Shown: positions 31,576 to 43,429 of the stretch, piece by piece
How the letters are laid out: the number at the start of each line of letters is the position of its first letter
Position numbering within the stretch: the stretch's first letter is position 1
Assembly: GCA_014925825.1 (NCBI GenBank)
Contig: JACGCK010000094.1
Span: 115,423 to 179,422, forward strand
DNA: 64,000 bases
DNA from: Pholiota molesta
Lineage: Eukaryota; Basidiomycota; Agaricomycetes; Agaricales; Strophariaceae
Reading direction: 5' to 3'
Notes under the pieces: generated by a model
What the model saw: only the letters and a program-made list of their open reading frames with translations
Databases searched by the model: none
Told to the model about the DNA's origin: nothing
Program-made: the position numbers and the translations under genes

Positions 31576-34500
31576 AGTTGTCTTGAGCTTCCATCGTTAA
31601 CAGTTCCATGTCCCGAATGAGCGTCCAAGCGCGGGCGTCCTCTTGAGTACCAGAGTCACTATGCTCCCGTGGAACCAGAGGTGGAATTACTCGTGCACTT
31701 TTACCCATTCGAAGTTGAAAGGGCGAGAAACCCGTTGATTTGTTTACCGTATTCATGATATTGAATCGAATCAGAGGTAGGGCGGCCACCCAGCCCACTT
31801 GGTTTCTGTCGACGTGGTAACGCAGCATCTGATTTACGGTCTTGTTGGTACGCTCGCTCGCACCATCGGTCTCGGGGTGAAAACTAGAAGACATCTTAAT
31901 CTTTGTACCCGTTAGCGCATGTAGACTTTTCCAAAAATTTGAAACAAAAAGCTTATCGCGGTCTGAAACGATCTCTGCGGGCAATCCATTTTCGCAGTAC
32001 CAGCCGTCGAAGAATAATTTTGCGAGATCAGAGGTGTTGATCGATGACTTGCAAGGATATATCCTGACGTCGGAGCCTAAGCGGTCAGTAAAGGTTACAA
32101 TCATATCAAACCCATTATCCTCAGGTAAAGGCCCAATGAAGTCGATTGCCACGGAATCCCCGCGAGCGTCGGGAACAGGGAGAGGATGGAGAGGACCCGT
32201 GGGTTTAGATGTAGAGCTCTTGTTACGTTGACAGTCGGCGCAGCCAGGCACATACGCCGTCTCGAGATCCCGACGCATGTTCGGCCAGTAATAGGAACCC
32301 CGCAACGCCGCGTACGTCTTGTCGAAACCAAAGTGTCCCAGCACATCGTGTGCCAGTCGAAATAACGTTTCTCGAACGCTACCCGCTCGAGGCACGACCA
32401 GTCGATCGCCGACATACCAGAGTCCACAACGTTTCTGTACACCAGGAATTCCATGGTGTCCTTTCTGTAGCGTGTTTACTACCCATTTGTCGGCCAGGTA
32501 TCCCTCCCTTATTTCATCTAAGAACGATTTATCTGCAGAGATGGATAAGGTAGAGCAAATGCTGTCGGGTGAAACTCCTCCTCCCGTTTGCACGTTCGAA
32601 GAGAGGTTTCGAGCGGCATCCCACACCGGTCCACAATCGGCTGCGAAAACAGTAGCGATTTCATCATCAGTATCAGAATCATCTGCGCAATAAGAATATG
32701 CATTCTTAGCCTTAGATTCGGCAGCAGCAAACAGTTGAGGTTTCGACGACGGTTCCCCAAGGCGAGACAAGGCGTCTGCGACAGTGTTATCTTCCCCTTT
32801 GACGTAGACAATCCGGGCGTCAAATTGCGACATGAATTCCATCCATCGGGCCTGTCGTCTCGAGAGATCGCGTTGCACGTTGAAATTCTCGAGCGTTTTA
32901 TGATCTGTGTAGACAAAAAAGGGGACACCCAGTAAGTCTACACGCCATTTAGTCAAAGCACGAATAATAGCCAGCATCTCCTTCTCGTGAACAGGGTAGT
33001 TCAACTGGGCACCTTTGAAGGTCATCGATTCGAAGGCTACCGGACGGGACGTTTCCCAAGTTTCACCAAAAGATAGCACCGCTCCAGAGCAGTAGTCGCT
33101 TGCATCAGTAGTCACATAGATGTTATGTGTGGGCAGGAGCGATAAGTCAATAGTTGTTAAGCATTCGCGAGAAACGACGAGCTTCTTGATGCCGTCGAAG
33201 GCGTTCTGATGAGCATCCGTCCACGGCGGGAAATGCTTGTCCGCTTCTTTTGTTATCAAATCTCCGAGAACAATCGTTAAGTCCGCCACTTTAGGCAAAA
33301 AGACGGCAATGTAGCGCAGTAGACCCAAGAAGGACCTAGTTTCTGTAGCGGATTTAGGAACAGGCCAAGATAATATGGTGTCAACCTTTTTGGAATCGGC
33401 CTCGATACCTCTAGCGGATATTTTGTGACCGAGGAAATGAATCTCGGTTTGAAAGAGCTTCGTTTTCTTCTCGTTGACATAAAGAGAAGCATCGCGTAGC
33501 GCAGCGAAAATAGCACGCACGTCCTTCTCGTGCTGCTCGACATTTTCGGACCAGATAACGATGTCGTCCAAGTAAATATGGCAGATCTTCCCAAGAAATT
33601 TGTGCAGTGCTTTCGTTACCCGGCGCTGGTGGATAGCAGGTGCATTTTTGAGTCCCATGGGCATGACAAGCCATTCGTATAGTCCGAACGGTGTATTGAC
33701 TGCCGTCAGATGAATATCGTCAGGGTGCATGGGGGTTTGGAAGAACGAATTCGTCATGTCTATGACCGTCCAAATTTTACCTTTAGCGCAGTCATTCAGA
33801 ATATCATCCACTCGAGGTAGAGGATGATTGTCCGTAACAGTATTAGCGTTGAGTTGACGATAGTCATTTACCCAACGAGGAAGTACGTTTGGGTCGGCTT
33901 TCGGTATGATGAAGCACGGTGATGCATAGGACGAAGAAGAATGCCTAATCCTCCCCGCGTCGAGGTGTTGTTGTATCAACGTTTTGAAGGCTTCTTTGTA
34001 CTTCCTAGGACAGGAATATACGCGGTTCGTAATACGCTTTTCAGCATCTTTCAAGGAAATACGTGCGACGTATTCTGTAGGTAAGCGGTTAACATGAGGA
34101 ATAGGTTCGAAGATTTCACGAAAATCAGCTTTAATCTTCGATCCCTTCCTCTCCAGTTTCTCTTTCAGTGCAATGTTTTCGACGGCTTCGCGAATCGAAG
34201 CAACAATATCGACATCCTTAACGTTTTCGAAGACAAGCTTCTTATCACGTATACGCTGTTTACACACTAACATTAATTCGGCGAGAGCAAGCTTCTTTAC
34301 ACTCTTCAAAAATTTTGCTTGCTCTCGAAGTTTCAGTTTCGGCGGTGGGGGCGGTAAAATCTCTCCAGGGTTCAGTATGTTGTACCCCGTTTTTTTATCA
34401 ATACAAGAGCGGTTACCATGGTCAGCTACGATATCGTTATGCTCAAGGAACGGCAAGCCAAGGATAATAGGCATACACAGCCCGGGAGCTATAATTGCGC

Positions 34501-36127
34501 GAACAACTTTTGATGTCCAAGCGTTATCAACAGTAGTGACAGTAAATTTAACATAGTGTGTGAGCGACATCTTTTTCTTTTCCTTTCTATCGGATATTGC
34601 AACAGAGACAGTTTCGGGGCGAGTAAGAGCGATTCGTTCAAGCTGAAGTTCATCGACGACTTCGGGTCGTATGAGAACGACGTGTGCACCGTTGTCGACG
34701 AGCGAAGAGTAGACCAACGCGAAGTCTAGGCCTTTAGCAAATAGCTTAAATTTAGCGACATAATGCTTAGAGCGGAGCGGTTGGTCACTCACATCATCTT
34801 CGGAGGAAGACCCTTCGCCTAGAGCGGCGTTAGGCATCACCGACGAGACATAGTTACTCTCGTCTTCCGAAGAAGATTCGGCAGCGTTTTCGGCAGGAGC
34901 AATGGAAGCGACAGCTTTTGCCTTGGAAGACGATGGGGCAGACGAAGAATTGGCCTTTGCCTTTGGGGCATTACCAGCGGCATCGCGTTTAGCCGTAATC
35001 TTCACATACGATTCAGCGTCGGGGAAGTCGTGGGGACAGTCCTTAGAGCCGTGAGTCTGGTTGAAACGACGACATTTGAAACACCCATTGTGCTTCTCAA
35101 GGAGAGCTTTCTCGTCAAATTCGAGTTTCGGCAAGCGTCTGAAAGTGTCGGAACCGGAAGCTTTAGCAGTGTTGCCTGTACGAGAGTTCGACGACATAGC
35201 AGGACGCTTCGCAGCACGCGAAGATTCCTCATTGAAGATTTCGCGACTGCGCTTCCTATCGTCTTTCAACTTCTCGTCGGCGTCTTTGACAGCAAGAACC
35301 CAGTCTTTAAGGACCGTTTTCTTGTTGAGCTTCTCACGGAAACAATAGGAGCGCAAGTTAGGCTCCAAAGCGGCTTCAAGCTGATTACGAAGAGCGGTCT
35401 CCGAGAGGTGGGAGTCGGTGTTACGAAGGACAATGTTCAAGGCGCGCATTTCCTGCGCCCAATCCCAGAATTTGACGTCTTTCGACATTCGCATTCCGAG
35501 AATTTGGGTCCGCACCGTTTCCTCCCAATCGGCAGGAAGGTAATTGGCACGAACTTCCGCCATGAAGTCCTTGTAGCTGAGAGCAATGAGGCGATCTCTC
35601 TCGCAAGAGATCCAGTCACGGATATGAACATCTTTGAACCCGCCCAAGATCTTCTTGACCTTGTCGGCTTCGGCGATGTCTTTCGCTATGAAATACTCGT
35701 TGTGAGCATCACTGAGATCGACGAGGACTTTGGGATGGATGTCTCCAGCGGTCAAGACTGGGCAGTGTTTGGTAACAGAATGTTCAACGGTAGCGTTCGA
35801 CGAAGGCATTTTCGAGTACGTATATGCGTGACTTTTGTTCGTATATGCGGTACTGTAAGCGTCGAGATCACTGTCTGAGCTCGTGTCTGAGTCGGAAGCA
35901 ACAAGCGGAGGTCGGACGGGTGATGTGTCTGAAGCTGACGGTGTAAGAGGCGAAAGCGGAGGCAGAGGAGCAGTAGGAGATCCGGCGTCAGGAATCGGGT
36001 TGACAGATTGAGACGCAGGTGTAGACTGAGAAGCAGCGTTGGCCGACTGAGTCTTGTTTGATCTCAGAGTGGGAGCCACGGTTGTAGGAATCAAGGCTGA
36101 TTCAACAGTAAGAGCGATAGACGACAT
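31457..36127 (-). CDS. Gag-Pol polyprotein of the Ty3/gypsy element
   Basis: A 1,556-codon open frame starting at ATG 36127. Order: Gag, zinc knuckle CFKCRRFNQTHGSKDC at about residue 349 (spacing C-x2-C-x6-H-x4-C, longer than the usual x4), protease with VDNGAHVVLI (Asp ~478), reverse transcriptase with the YLDD box at 852-855, RNase H (VTTDASDYCSGAVLSF), integrase HHCC zinc region (LAHDVLGHFGF, CADCQRNK) and catalytic core (AIDFIGPLPED, FHPETDGASERTNK). Gag and Pol form one frame, common in fungal chromoviruses. The last ~30 codons after AKIS are out of frame with the true C-terminus, so the chromodomain is lost unless frame is changed. Confidence 0.93.
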   Translation of the reverse strand: MSSIALTVESALIPTTVAPTLRSNKTQSANAASQSTPASQSVNPIPDAGSPTAPLPPLSPLTPSASDTSPVRPPLVASDSDTSSDSDLDAYSTAYTNKSHAYTYSKMPSSNATVEHSVTKHCPVLTAGDIHPKVLVDLSDAHNEYFIAKDIAEADKVKKILGGFKDVHIRDWISCERDRLIALSYKDFMAEVRANYLPADWEETVRTQILGMRMSKDVKFWDWAQEMRALNIVLRNTDSHLSETALRNQLEAALEPNLRSYCFREKLNKKTVLKDWVLAVKDADEKLKDDRKRSREIFNEESSRAAKRPAMSSNSRTGNTAKASGSDTFRRLPKLEFDEKALLEKHNGCFKCRRFNQTHGSKDCPHDFPDAESYVKITAKRDAAGNAPKAKANSSSAPSSSKAKAVASIAPAENAAESSSEDESNYVSSVMPNAALGEGSSSEDDVSDQPLRSKHYVAKFKLFAKGLDFALVYSSLVDNGAHVVLIRPEVVDELQLERIALTRPETVSVAISDRKEKKKMSLTHYVKFTVTTVDNAWTSKVVRAIIAPGLCMPIILGLPFLEHNDIVADHGNRSCIDKKTGYNILNPGEILPPPPPKLKLREQAKFLKSVKKLALAELMLVCKQRIRDKKLVFENVKDVDIVASIREAVENIALKEKLERKGSKIKADFREIFEPIPHVNRLPTEYVARISLKDAEKRITNRVYSCPRKYKEAFKTLIQQHLDAGRIRHSSSSYASPCFIIPKADPNVLPRWVNDYRQLNANTVTDNHPLPRVDDILNDCAKGKIWTVIDMTNSFFQTPMHPDDIHLTAVNTPFGLYEWLVMPMGLKNAPAIHQRRVTKALHKFLGKICHIYLDDIVIWSENVEQHEKDVRAIFAALRDASLYVNEKKTKLFQTEIHFLGHKISARGIEADSKKVDTILSWPVPKSATETRSFLGLLRYIAVFLPKVADLTIVLGDLITKEADKHFPPWTDAHQNAFDGIKKLVVSRECLTTIDLSLLPTHNIYVTTDASDYCSGAVLSFGETWETSRPVAFESMTFKGAQLNYPVHEKEMLAIIRALTKWRVDLLGVPFFVYTDHKTLENFNVQRDLSRRQARWMEFMSQFDARIVYVKGEDNTVADALSRLGEPSSKPQLFAAAESKAKNAYSYCADDSDTDDEIATVFAADCGPVWDAARNLSSNVQTGGGVSPDSICSTLSISADKSFLDEIREGYLADKWVVNTLQKGHHGIPGVQKRCGLWYVGDRLVVPRAGSVRETLFRLAHDVLGHFGFDKTYAALRGSYYWPNMRRDLETAYVPGCADCQRNKSSTSKPTGPLHPLPVPDARGDSVAIDFIGPLPEDNGFDMIVTFTDRLGSDVRIYPCKSSINTSDLAKLFFDGWYCENGLPAEIVSDRDKLFVSNFWKSLHALTGTKIKMSSSFHPETDGASERTNKTVNQMLRYHVDRNQVGWVAALPLIRFNIMNTVNKSTGFSPFQLRMGKSARVIPPLVPREHSDSGTQEDARAWTLIRDMELLTMEAQDNLLNAKISTSRTGEQEPLANIPFCNRKSCSPFHASSAWRV

Positions 36128-36323
36128 GACGGCGCGTTAGCAGTATGAGCGTTACGTTTAAAGCGGTAGTAAAATACGTACTTGTCAGGTTCAAAACCTT
36201 CCAAGACGTAATTCGTTCGGTTTGGATAAGAGCGGTAGCGGTTGTTTAAGCGGGGGGGTACGCTAGCGGATACTCGATGGTGAGTCGAGCAGTTACAAGT
36301 ACTGGCGAATATTCAAAAAAAAG

Positions 36324-36505
36324 TGGAAACCCAACGTCGATTGACGTTGGGAAACACTAGATGAGGCTTACTCACACAGAACAGAATACGACCAGAGTGT
36401 ATTTGTGTAAGGCAGAGCACAGTATATGAGAGTTAGACGTAAGACGTGAAGAAGAGTAGAGTCCGTGAACGATAAGTATGTAGTGATCACATGACCGTGA
36501 TTACA
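36324..36505 (-). repeat. 5' LTR, 182 bp
   Basis: Identical by reading to 30701-30882; the downstream flank CTTAT at 36506-36510 is the second target duplicate. Confidence 0.95.
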
Positions 36506-36510
36506 CTTAT

Positions 36511-37286
36511 ATCGGTAGGAAGTCGATATTGCATGCCAGCTCTAACAAAACTGATCCATATGTGCATCCAGCAGACAGAACATCCGAACAAGAATGACAT
36601 GGAGTACGAACGCGGACCATGGCCATATGGCGGTTCGATGGAGGCGGGTGAAGCGAGGGCGTTGGGCAATGGGGTAGTGGGCGCTTGGATATCTCGGTAC
36701 AGCAAATTGTAACCTTCTTAGACCATGGCCCATTTACTAATGTACTTTTATTGGACAGCCGGCGGTGGCTTCATATAATACGTATATAACACACGTATCG
36801 CGCCTTTTTGCGGTCCCTAAGATTCGCACATCCTTCACCAATTATGCCCTCTGGACGTGGAACTGGCCTTGAAGGCGCTCAACGCGAAGACGGCTTATCG
36901 TGAACCTGCTTGTCTCCACTCTTCCAGGACGATGAGGATCTTTTGAAGTGGGTAGCGCTGCGCCGTTAACGAGCTCCAGGCAAGATTTTGTGCGGAACTC
37001 TTCAGGGATGGCAAGTCTAGCCAGAAGATTAGAGAGGTATGATCTTTGAGACGTTCGATACTCTGCATGCTCATCTTCTCTTTCAGAGTTTCCATGCCTT
37101 CTTTCGGAATGCAAAGAGCAAGGCAAAGACCCAGTGGGAGAGTGCCGCCGCGCAGGAGTTCAACAAAATCATTCTCCAAGGTTTGGAGGCACTCAGAAGA
37201 AGCCACTTCCGCTATTCTCTCCCACATCAAGTACACCTCCGTCGAGACGAAGCTCTTTTGGTCATCATCACTGAGCGAAAGCTCTT
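36511..37286 (+). repeat. Repeat X, copy B, second part
   Basis: Matches 47706-48480 almost base for base and stops abruptly after AAAGCTCTT near 37286. It contains the 5' part of the unknown gene of repeat X (36850-37286), with stops in every frame. Confidence 0.85.
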
Positions 37287-38980
37287 TTATCAAGGCGCAC
37301 CATAATAGCAAGATGACCCAATGTCTCATCATGCCCATTGATTGCCGAGTCTGTTTACATATATCCATGGCACTGATTATTGGTATAGTGTTACGCGTTT
37401 ATCCTCTATCTATTCACTATCTTGAAATTTCTAAGTATCACCAATGCATATTTACTGAGAAGCTGTGAAGTGCCACACACTATCACTCCACTGAGCTCAC
37501 AAGTATACTAAGTACTCACAAGTATACTAAGTAGAGTAGAGTGAGTGACCATTGCGCCTAGCCCGACACTGCTAATCGACTCCAAGAACCAAGTGTAATA
37601 TTTGGCCAACTTGAACTTAGAAGAGGTCTACCGCGACGAATGTCAGCTTGTACGATACCGGACTACTCTTTGATGTTGACGCCTGGTTAGAGGCCATGTT
37701 TGGGCCATGTATATCGAAGTGGTCGAGTCTGGGGGGCAACAAGGAAGTGAAAATTGTATTCAAGTTCAAGTGGTTGCCTCAGTGCCCGGGCCACTTCTTC
37801 TCAGGTTCATCGGGGGTGGATACCGTAATGCCAGGCGGCGGGCGAGATTTGTGCGATTGGGGGCTAGAGTGTGTTTTCCTTTCAGATTTTCCTGAAAGAC
37901 TGCGATAGGTTCGCAATGATCTATCAAGGGACGTTTGTCCAAGATAGAGAACAGGAAAAAATATCAGAAAATGGCATATGAGAGATGCCTTGATTCTTTG
38001 TCCAACACTTGCGCCAATCGTTTAAAATCTTTGTCGAAGCGGCTGACCGTTGCCTGAAATTCTGGAAGCGCTGGTCAGAATTTACGCGATATTACAGGTG
38101 TAAGTGTCTTATCAGGAGACTGATCAGCTTTCTATAAAAGTTGAGCAGCGCAAGTAGGTTTTCAGTGGATAAGAGTAGTATCCACGCCATGTCATATGGT
38201 ACTTAGTCGACGCACTTCGAACCAGCGTCCCATACACTGACTGCGAAGACAATAGGAGCAGCTAGTTCTTGATTCATGCCAGCTTCATTAACGTTTCATA
38301 AGCCTTTCAACTCTTTCTTATGGCATTGTCTGTTGAACGAAGAATGAGCACACAGTAGACGCCATTGGTAGTGTGCGCACATAAAATAGTTCTTGAAGAA
38401 GGTTCTCGCGTCGGACCCAGTAATGAACTTGAAATTCTTCGAAGTGGCCTTTCGAAGGCTATCTGGAATGCCCTTGTTGGCGATTTCTTCCAGAAACTCT
38501 GGCGCGCAGCGCGCATGGCGGACTCTGTTGCCCGCGACGAGTCAAAGGGCGTCCTTACCCTGGTCGGCGCGCGGGGCCCCAGAGGAATGGCTCAAGGTGG
38601 ATTGCTTGTCATCCTCGACTTCATCAACCTTGGGCAGGCGCTCTCTCGAGAGCTGTATGGAGACGGGTGATAGGATCCCACACCGAGCAGAGTCATCCGG
38701 GCCGGGCCTGGTGCCACGAATAATTCCCGAGATTCAGCTTAGTCAGGTCCCCCCTCTGGAGGGGAGCTGACAAATTATCTGCGGCTGAGACGGGGTCCGA
38801 ACTTGAAGTTGGGTCCGCTCAACTGCCAACAGCCGCATCAAATTTTGCATGCCACTACTGTAAAGTGTAGCCACGCCAAAGTTTCAGCCTCGCAACCGGG
38901 AAAGTGAGTTATGTCAACCATCGTGCTATCTTGTTTGCGATCTGACTTGGATACGACTCGGTTCAGTGGACCTCGCCCAA
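37287..38980. other. No gene assigned; small tandem repeat
   Basis: Contains two adjacent copies of CTCACAAGTATACTAAGTA-like sequence at about 37497-37533. Open frames at 37648-37908 and 38365-38770 have no recognisable domain; part of 38365-38960 may hold unplaced 5' exons of the following gene. Confidence 0.35.
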
Positions 38981-41900
38981 ATGCTGAAGGCCACGCCATC
39001 GAGCTCGGCGCACCTGGCCCTCGCGCACTCGGACTTGGATAAACAAGCGCAGCGCAGGATGCTGTCTCCAGCATTACAGAGGCTACCCTGGGGCACGAAC
39101 ATCATGGAGATTCTGCAACAGTTGGACCACAACGGCAAACACGGGGTTGGTTTTTCATTCGATGCAACGCACCCTAGCTAACGAACAATGTGTAGGAGAT
39201 TATCTCAAATGTCCTTCGGTATGAGCAGAAATATCTTTTAAATGGAGGTGCTTCCAAGGAGTCCATGGACATGCAGTCCCTGCTCGGCATCAAATTCGAA
39301 GTTCACAGCGACGGTTCAGGCTATCATTTCTTCTCTATTACTCCTCCCAATTGGAACGATTTGCAGGCATGGAAAGTCTGCAATCTTGCTTGCAACTACA
39401 AGCTGGCGGAGGTCCTCTCCATAGTAAATGATTCTGTGGTATTCACCTCAACACTGCAGCCAGCAGCAGTGGGTACATTCAACCTCACGAACGACGCCAG
39501 GGGCATATTACACAAACTTTCCTATTGGCCAAACGTGCTCAAAGATTTTCGCGCCAATGTGGTCTCTCCCCCATCTCTCAACGATGAATTTACAAGCTCG
39601 CTTCCAGCGTCACTTCAGCTGCTGCAAGCACTTTCCAATGCAAACTCCACCAAGAAAGGAGCAAAAATTCGCCACAATTTCTTGATTGCAGCGACCCACA
39701 TTGCCTTCATCAAAGAGTACCAGTTCGATAAGCATCAGTGTGTAGCCCAAGATTCCGATTACAACGTGCCCGATTTTCCCGACATGACATCCAAAGACTT
39801 CTTGGCAGACCTTCGTTCAAAGCTGACTGGTACAGCCCCCGATTATATCGTGAAATTATCTTCATCTGAACCATCTCGAAATGCGCTGAGATTCGTTTTG
39901 CACATCGCACTTCTTGTCTCTCCTCTCTGTCTTTGTCTCCCCATCGCAATACATAAAAAAGCATTTGGTCGCAAAAGCTTGATGGAATTGTCCAGCATTC
40001 TCGGATCAAATAAGCCTGAGATCCTTCGCCGAGTGGAGAAACTGCTTTGGGCGGCCATATTTGGCATAGTGGAGCAACCACAAGACGTAGGAACCATCTT
40101 GAAGAAACTCGCTGACACATTCCCTTGGAATGACATCAGTGCATTGAGCGACCAGATCGACCAACTCACTGGCTGGTTCAACCTTGGAGCGCGGACAATG
40201 TCAATTCCCGCTTCCCCATCTACAAGTGTAACTGAGGCAATGCAGGGAGCAATACCACCGCCAGCATTCAATGGATCTGAAGAACCAACGGGAGGCGGAG
40301 ATGTTAATTATGGCGCCTCTTCTCAGGTACCTGTCACAGAGGCTGGCGCATCAGCTACGGTCATGATGCTGCAGGAAAGGGCAGGGGTCAGTTCAGACGT
40401 AGGGTTGGCACCAGGCGCTCAGCCCTCCAACACATCTGGTGGATCAGTCGTCGAAGATAAGGAAGATCAAGTTGACTGGGGTGATGAATGGGAAGATGAT
40501 GACTGGGGACAAGGTCCATCAAGATGGAAGGCGCGCGTGCCCGAGGCACAAGTGTCCGGAGCAGAAGGGAATGAGGGCCCAGAGACCAGGGGTCATCAAG
40601 AAGTGGATGAGGAGGAAGAAGTGGATGAGGAGGAAGAAGCGGGTGAGGAGGTAGAAGCGGATGGCGAGGAAGAAGTGGATGACGAGGAAGAAGTGGATGA
40701 CGAGGAAGAAAGGGATGGCCGCGGTGCCAAAAACATCGAGAAAGATACAGGTGCAGGCAGAGAGCCGGAGGGCAGAGCAGAAGAGGATGAGGATTCTGAC
40801 AAACACATGGGCGACTTGGAGGGCGAGCTGGACGAAGATGTCACTAGTGGCGAGGAAGACGAATGCATGGATGAAGATAGCCCGCCACTACAGTCAATGC
40901 CGCGAAGTCGCTGGTCCCTTCGCGAAAAGCAACCAGGCTCAGCGCAGAAGCGCAAAATTTCATCCTATAAGGCCCTTTCTTCGAAAAAGGGCCGAAAAAA
41001 AACAAAGAAAGATGAATGGAACTCGGCGCAACAGCCGGGCGAAAATGTAGTCAAAAATGTGCTGCATTTACAGGCATGTATTCTAATAGCAGTTCGTATT
41101 CTACTGACCACTACTAATGAATTGCACTATTCAGCAACACTCCATAACTCTCGAGAACAAGACGCAGTGTGAAGTCATCCTTGGCCATGAGATCGCCGCG
41201 TACGATATTAATGGTCTAGAACACAAGTTCCGCCCCCGTCTAAATGTGAGCCCTTAGTCGCGACCCCTCCCGGATTATGCAGTAATAACATCGTTGTCAC
41301 CTTAGCTGCGCGCAGATGTTTCTTTGGTGCAGGCCTTCGCCGAGGACGTGCAGCGCATTTATGTGGAGGCGGACAGCGGACAGCGCGTACCTTTGCACGT
41401 ACACTGTTCGAAGAATCCTGAGAATAAGCGGTCGGTCCTCCAGGGCTTTACAAAATCACAGTTCGACCGCCTGAAACCTCAGGAGCTACAACAAGTCCTC
41501 CGATCCCATCATCTGGTCATTTCCAATGAGAATGTCCCTCTTTCCTTTGATGAACAGGGGCTCAAGACTCTTGAAAAAACCATGACCTCTTTAATTTCCA
41601 TTGAAGGTGAAAATTTCTCCCTGCCTTTCTTTACCAACATTTAACACTTCCACTAGACCAATCTATTTCAGCAGAAGTCACAAGTGATTACAACCGAGAG
41701 AAAATTGGCACACTGGCGCAGCTACTCGCCGCAAGCTCCCAAGAAAAAGGACCCAATTTAAGCGCGCTTGACTTCCCAATGAGCCTCTGTGGAGTCACTC
41801 GCTCCACATACTCTTCCGAGCTTGAGGCCTGGTTTGAGACCCAAGATCGTCCATTCTGCAGGAATGCAACCTATCCTGTATCCAACATGTATTGGGGAAC

Positions 41901-43429
41901 AGCTACAACAACTGGAGTCAGAAGTTGGCTGCGCATCAACTGCGAAGGTCGAGCTACCAAAATCTGCGTTCGGAGTGGGGCCCAATGGGTCGTGCTTGGG
42001 CGCCCTGCCTTACGAGATGATGACATGAACACTGTTCAGCCCGACCATCATTTCTTCTCGTCCTTGCGCCTCTTTACAGGGGGGTTTGCTGCAGAGGATG
42101 CAACCTCTGGTGAATGGGAGTATGAAGCAGTCTATCTAGCAGCTGGGACGACGCTGTAAGTGCAGTAGCCTTCTTGATTCCGAGTCCCAACTTAATGGAT
42201 ATCATAGAATCATGAAACCAAATACACCACATATGGTGTACACCATTGAAAATTCTATCACACATGGTTTCTACTTCTATAGCCCAAACACCCTATCCGA
42301 TACGTTTTATGGAATCGTACACTGTCTAGTAATGGGAGAAGTAATTACGAATGCCTCCCATCCTCCCGCCCGCGCTCTTCTCCTGCGCATGCTGCATTTC
42401 TTCCATCTTGCTTTTGTTATACGCGAACAAGACTATGCAGGTACACCGCAGCTGACTCTATTTATTAATCTGAGAAACTCTTGACATTTTTTATAGATTC
42501 CACACACCTTCCTAACTTGAGCGACATCGATGGCGTCGTTGAATTTTTGACCCTCTGCCACATTGGCATATTGTTCAATGTTCTTGACAGGCGCTCATAT
42601 CCAACAAGAGGGCAGACTGAAATGGCGTCTCTCCGCATGGAGCAATACGATGACAACACAATTCCGAAGGAGGATCGTAGGAGAATCGTATATGGCAGAG
42701 GTCTAGCTTTGGAGCTCATCCGATGGCTGGATTCAAGGTACATCCTGCAGAAAGCTGAGGAGGATGAAGAAAATTCAAGTCATCCAAGTGGCAATGTAGA
42801 TGATGAAGAAAACATCATGACTATCCAGGACTTCGAGTTGCACTACCTTATACGACAAGGCATATGCATTGCAACTTATAACAAACAATGGCTGCAAGAG
42901 CAGGAGGAGCGCGCTGATGGGGGGATGGATGTAGATGAGGCAGAGGTGGATGATGCACAGGAGCAGGAGGAAGACGAAGGCTATAAGCAGAAAGAGGTTC
43001 CCATTCCATCATCAGCCCTTGAGCAGCAACTGAAGTGGGCCATGACTGCTGTGCCATGGATGAATGATACTTGGGGCAAATTTTCGAAGGATTTGGAAGC
43101 TGAATCTTCCGAGGGGAGTCATGACATGGACATGCGATGTCAGGGTACCAAAAAATTCAACCCTGTGCGGCGCCCTGCACCAGACCCTTCATATCAACCA
43201 TGGAGTGAGGCCTTTGTTTTCTCTATATTGAATGACCGAGAATTAACAAAATCTATAAGGCTTCCAGGAGATCTACGATAATGGTTTGACGCCTGGTGAT
43301 GATTGTTATTTCCTTGGTGAAGAGTTATTTTGGCCTGTCGTCACCAACAAGACCAGAACCAGGGCTCCCAAAAGAAGGTTAGATGATTCTTCTGCCAATC
43401 CTCCAAAGGTCAAGCGCCACCATCACTAA
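38981..43429 (+). CDS. Large JmjC-fold (cupin-like) nuclear protein, HxD pair absent
   Basis: Eight exons (38981-39145, 39196-41073, 41135-41245, 41306-41606, 41672-42155, 42208-42440, 42497-43215, 43268-43429) join in frame to about 1,350 residues; 5' exons may be missing. The intron at 41074-41134 would be GC-AG. Residues ~410-620 are very acidic (repeated EVDEEEE-type units), followed by a basic Lys-rich stretch. The region from 41890 (NMYWGTATTTGVRSW) to 42290 (KPNTPHMVYTIENSITHGF) matches the shape of JmjC dioxygenase-like proteins of Agaricomycetes. The distal His is kept (H in TPHMV), but the usual HxD iron ligands read R-I-N (41932-41940). I infer a non-catalytic, perhaps chromatin-binding, protein. 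The last intron (43216-43267) has a weak donor. Confidence 0.65.
40600..40720 (+). repeat. GAGGAAGAAGTGGATGA minisatellite in coding sequence
   Basis: About seven ~18-bp units encoding Glu/Asp-rich repeats (VDEEEE) in the JmjC-fold gene; copy number is likely variable. Confidence 0.75.

Larger units (their letters stand above)
30701..36505 (-). mobile_element. Ty3/gypsy LTR retrotransposon (chromovirus)
   Basis: A complete 5,805-bp element. Its LTRs (30701-30882 and 36324-36505) are each 182 bp, start TG and end CA on the coding strand, and appear identical. The flanking 5-bp duplicates are CTTAT (30696-30700 and 36506-36510), and the unoccupied site is seen in copy C of repeat X at 47701-47705. 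A polypurine tract (GTGGGGTGGGGAGGG on the minus strand) lies directly inside the 3' LTR. Gene order Gag-protease-RT-RNase H-integrase plus a chromodomain places it among chromoviruses. Identical LTRs imply a recent insertion. I found no convincing tRNA primer site. Confidence 0.95.

Noticed and set aside
35030..35878. 282-codon plus-strand frame
   Set aside because: Antisense shadow of the Gag-Pol frame on the minus strand.
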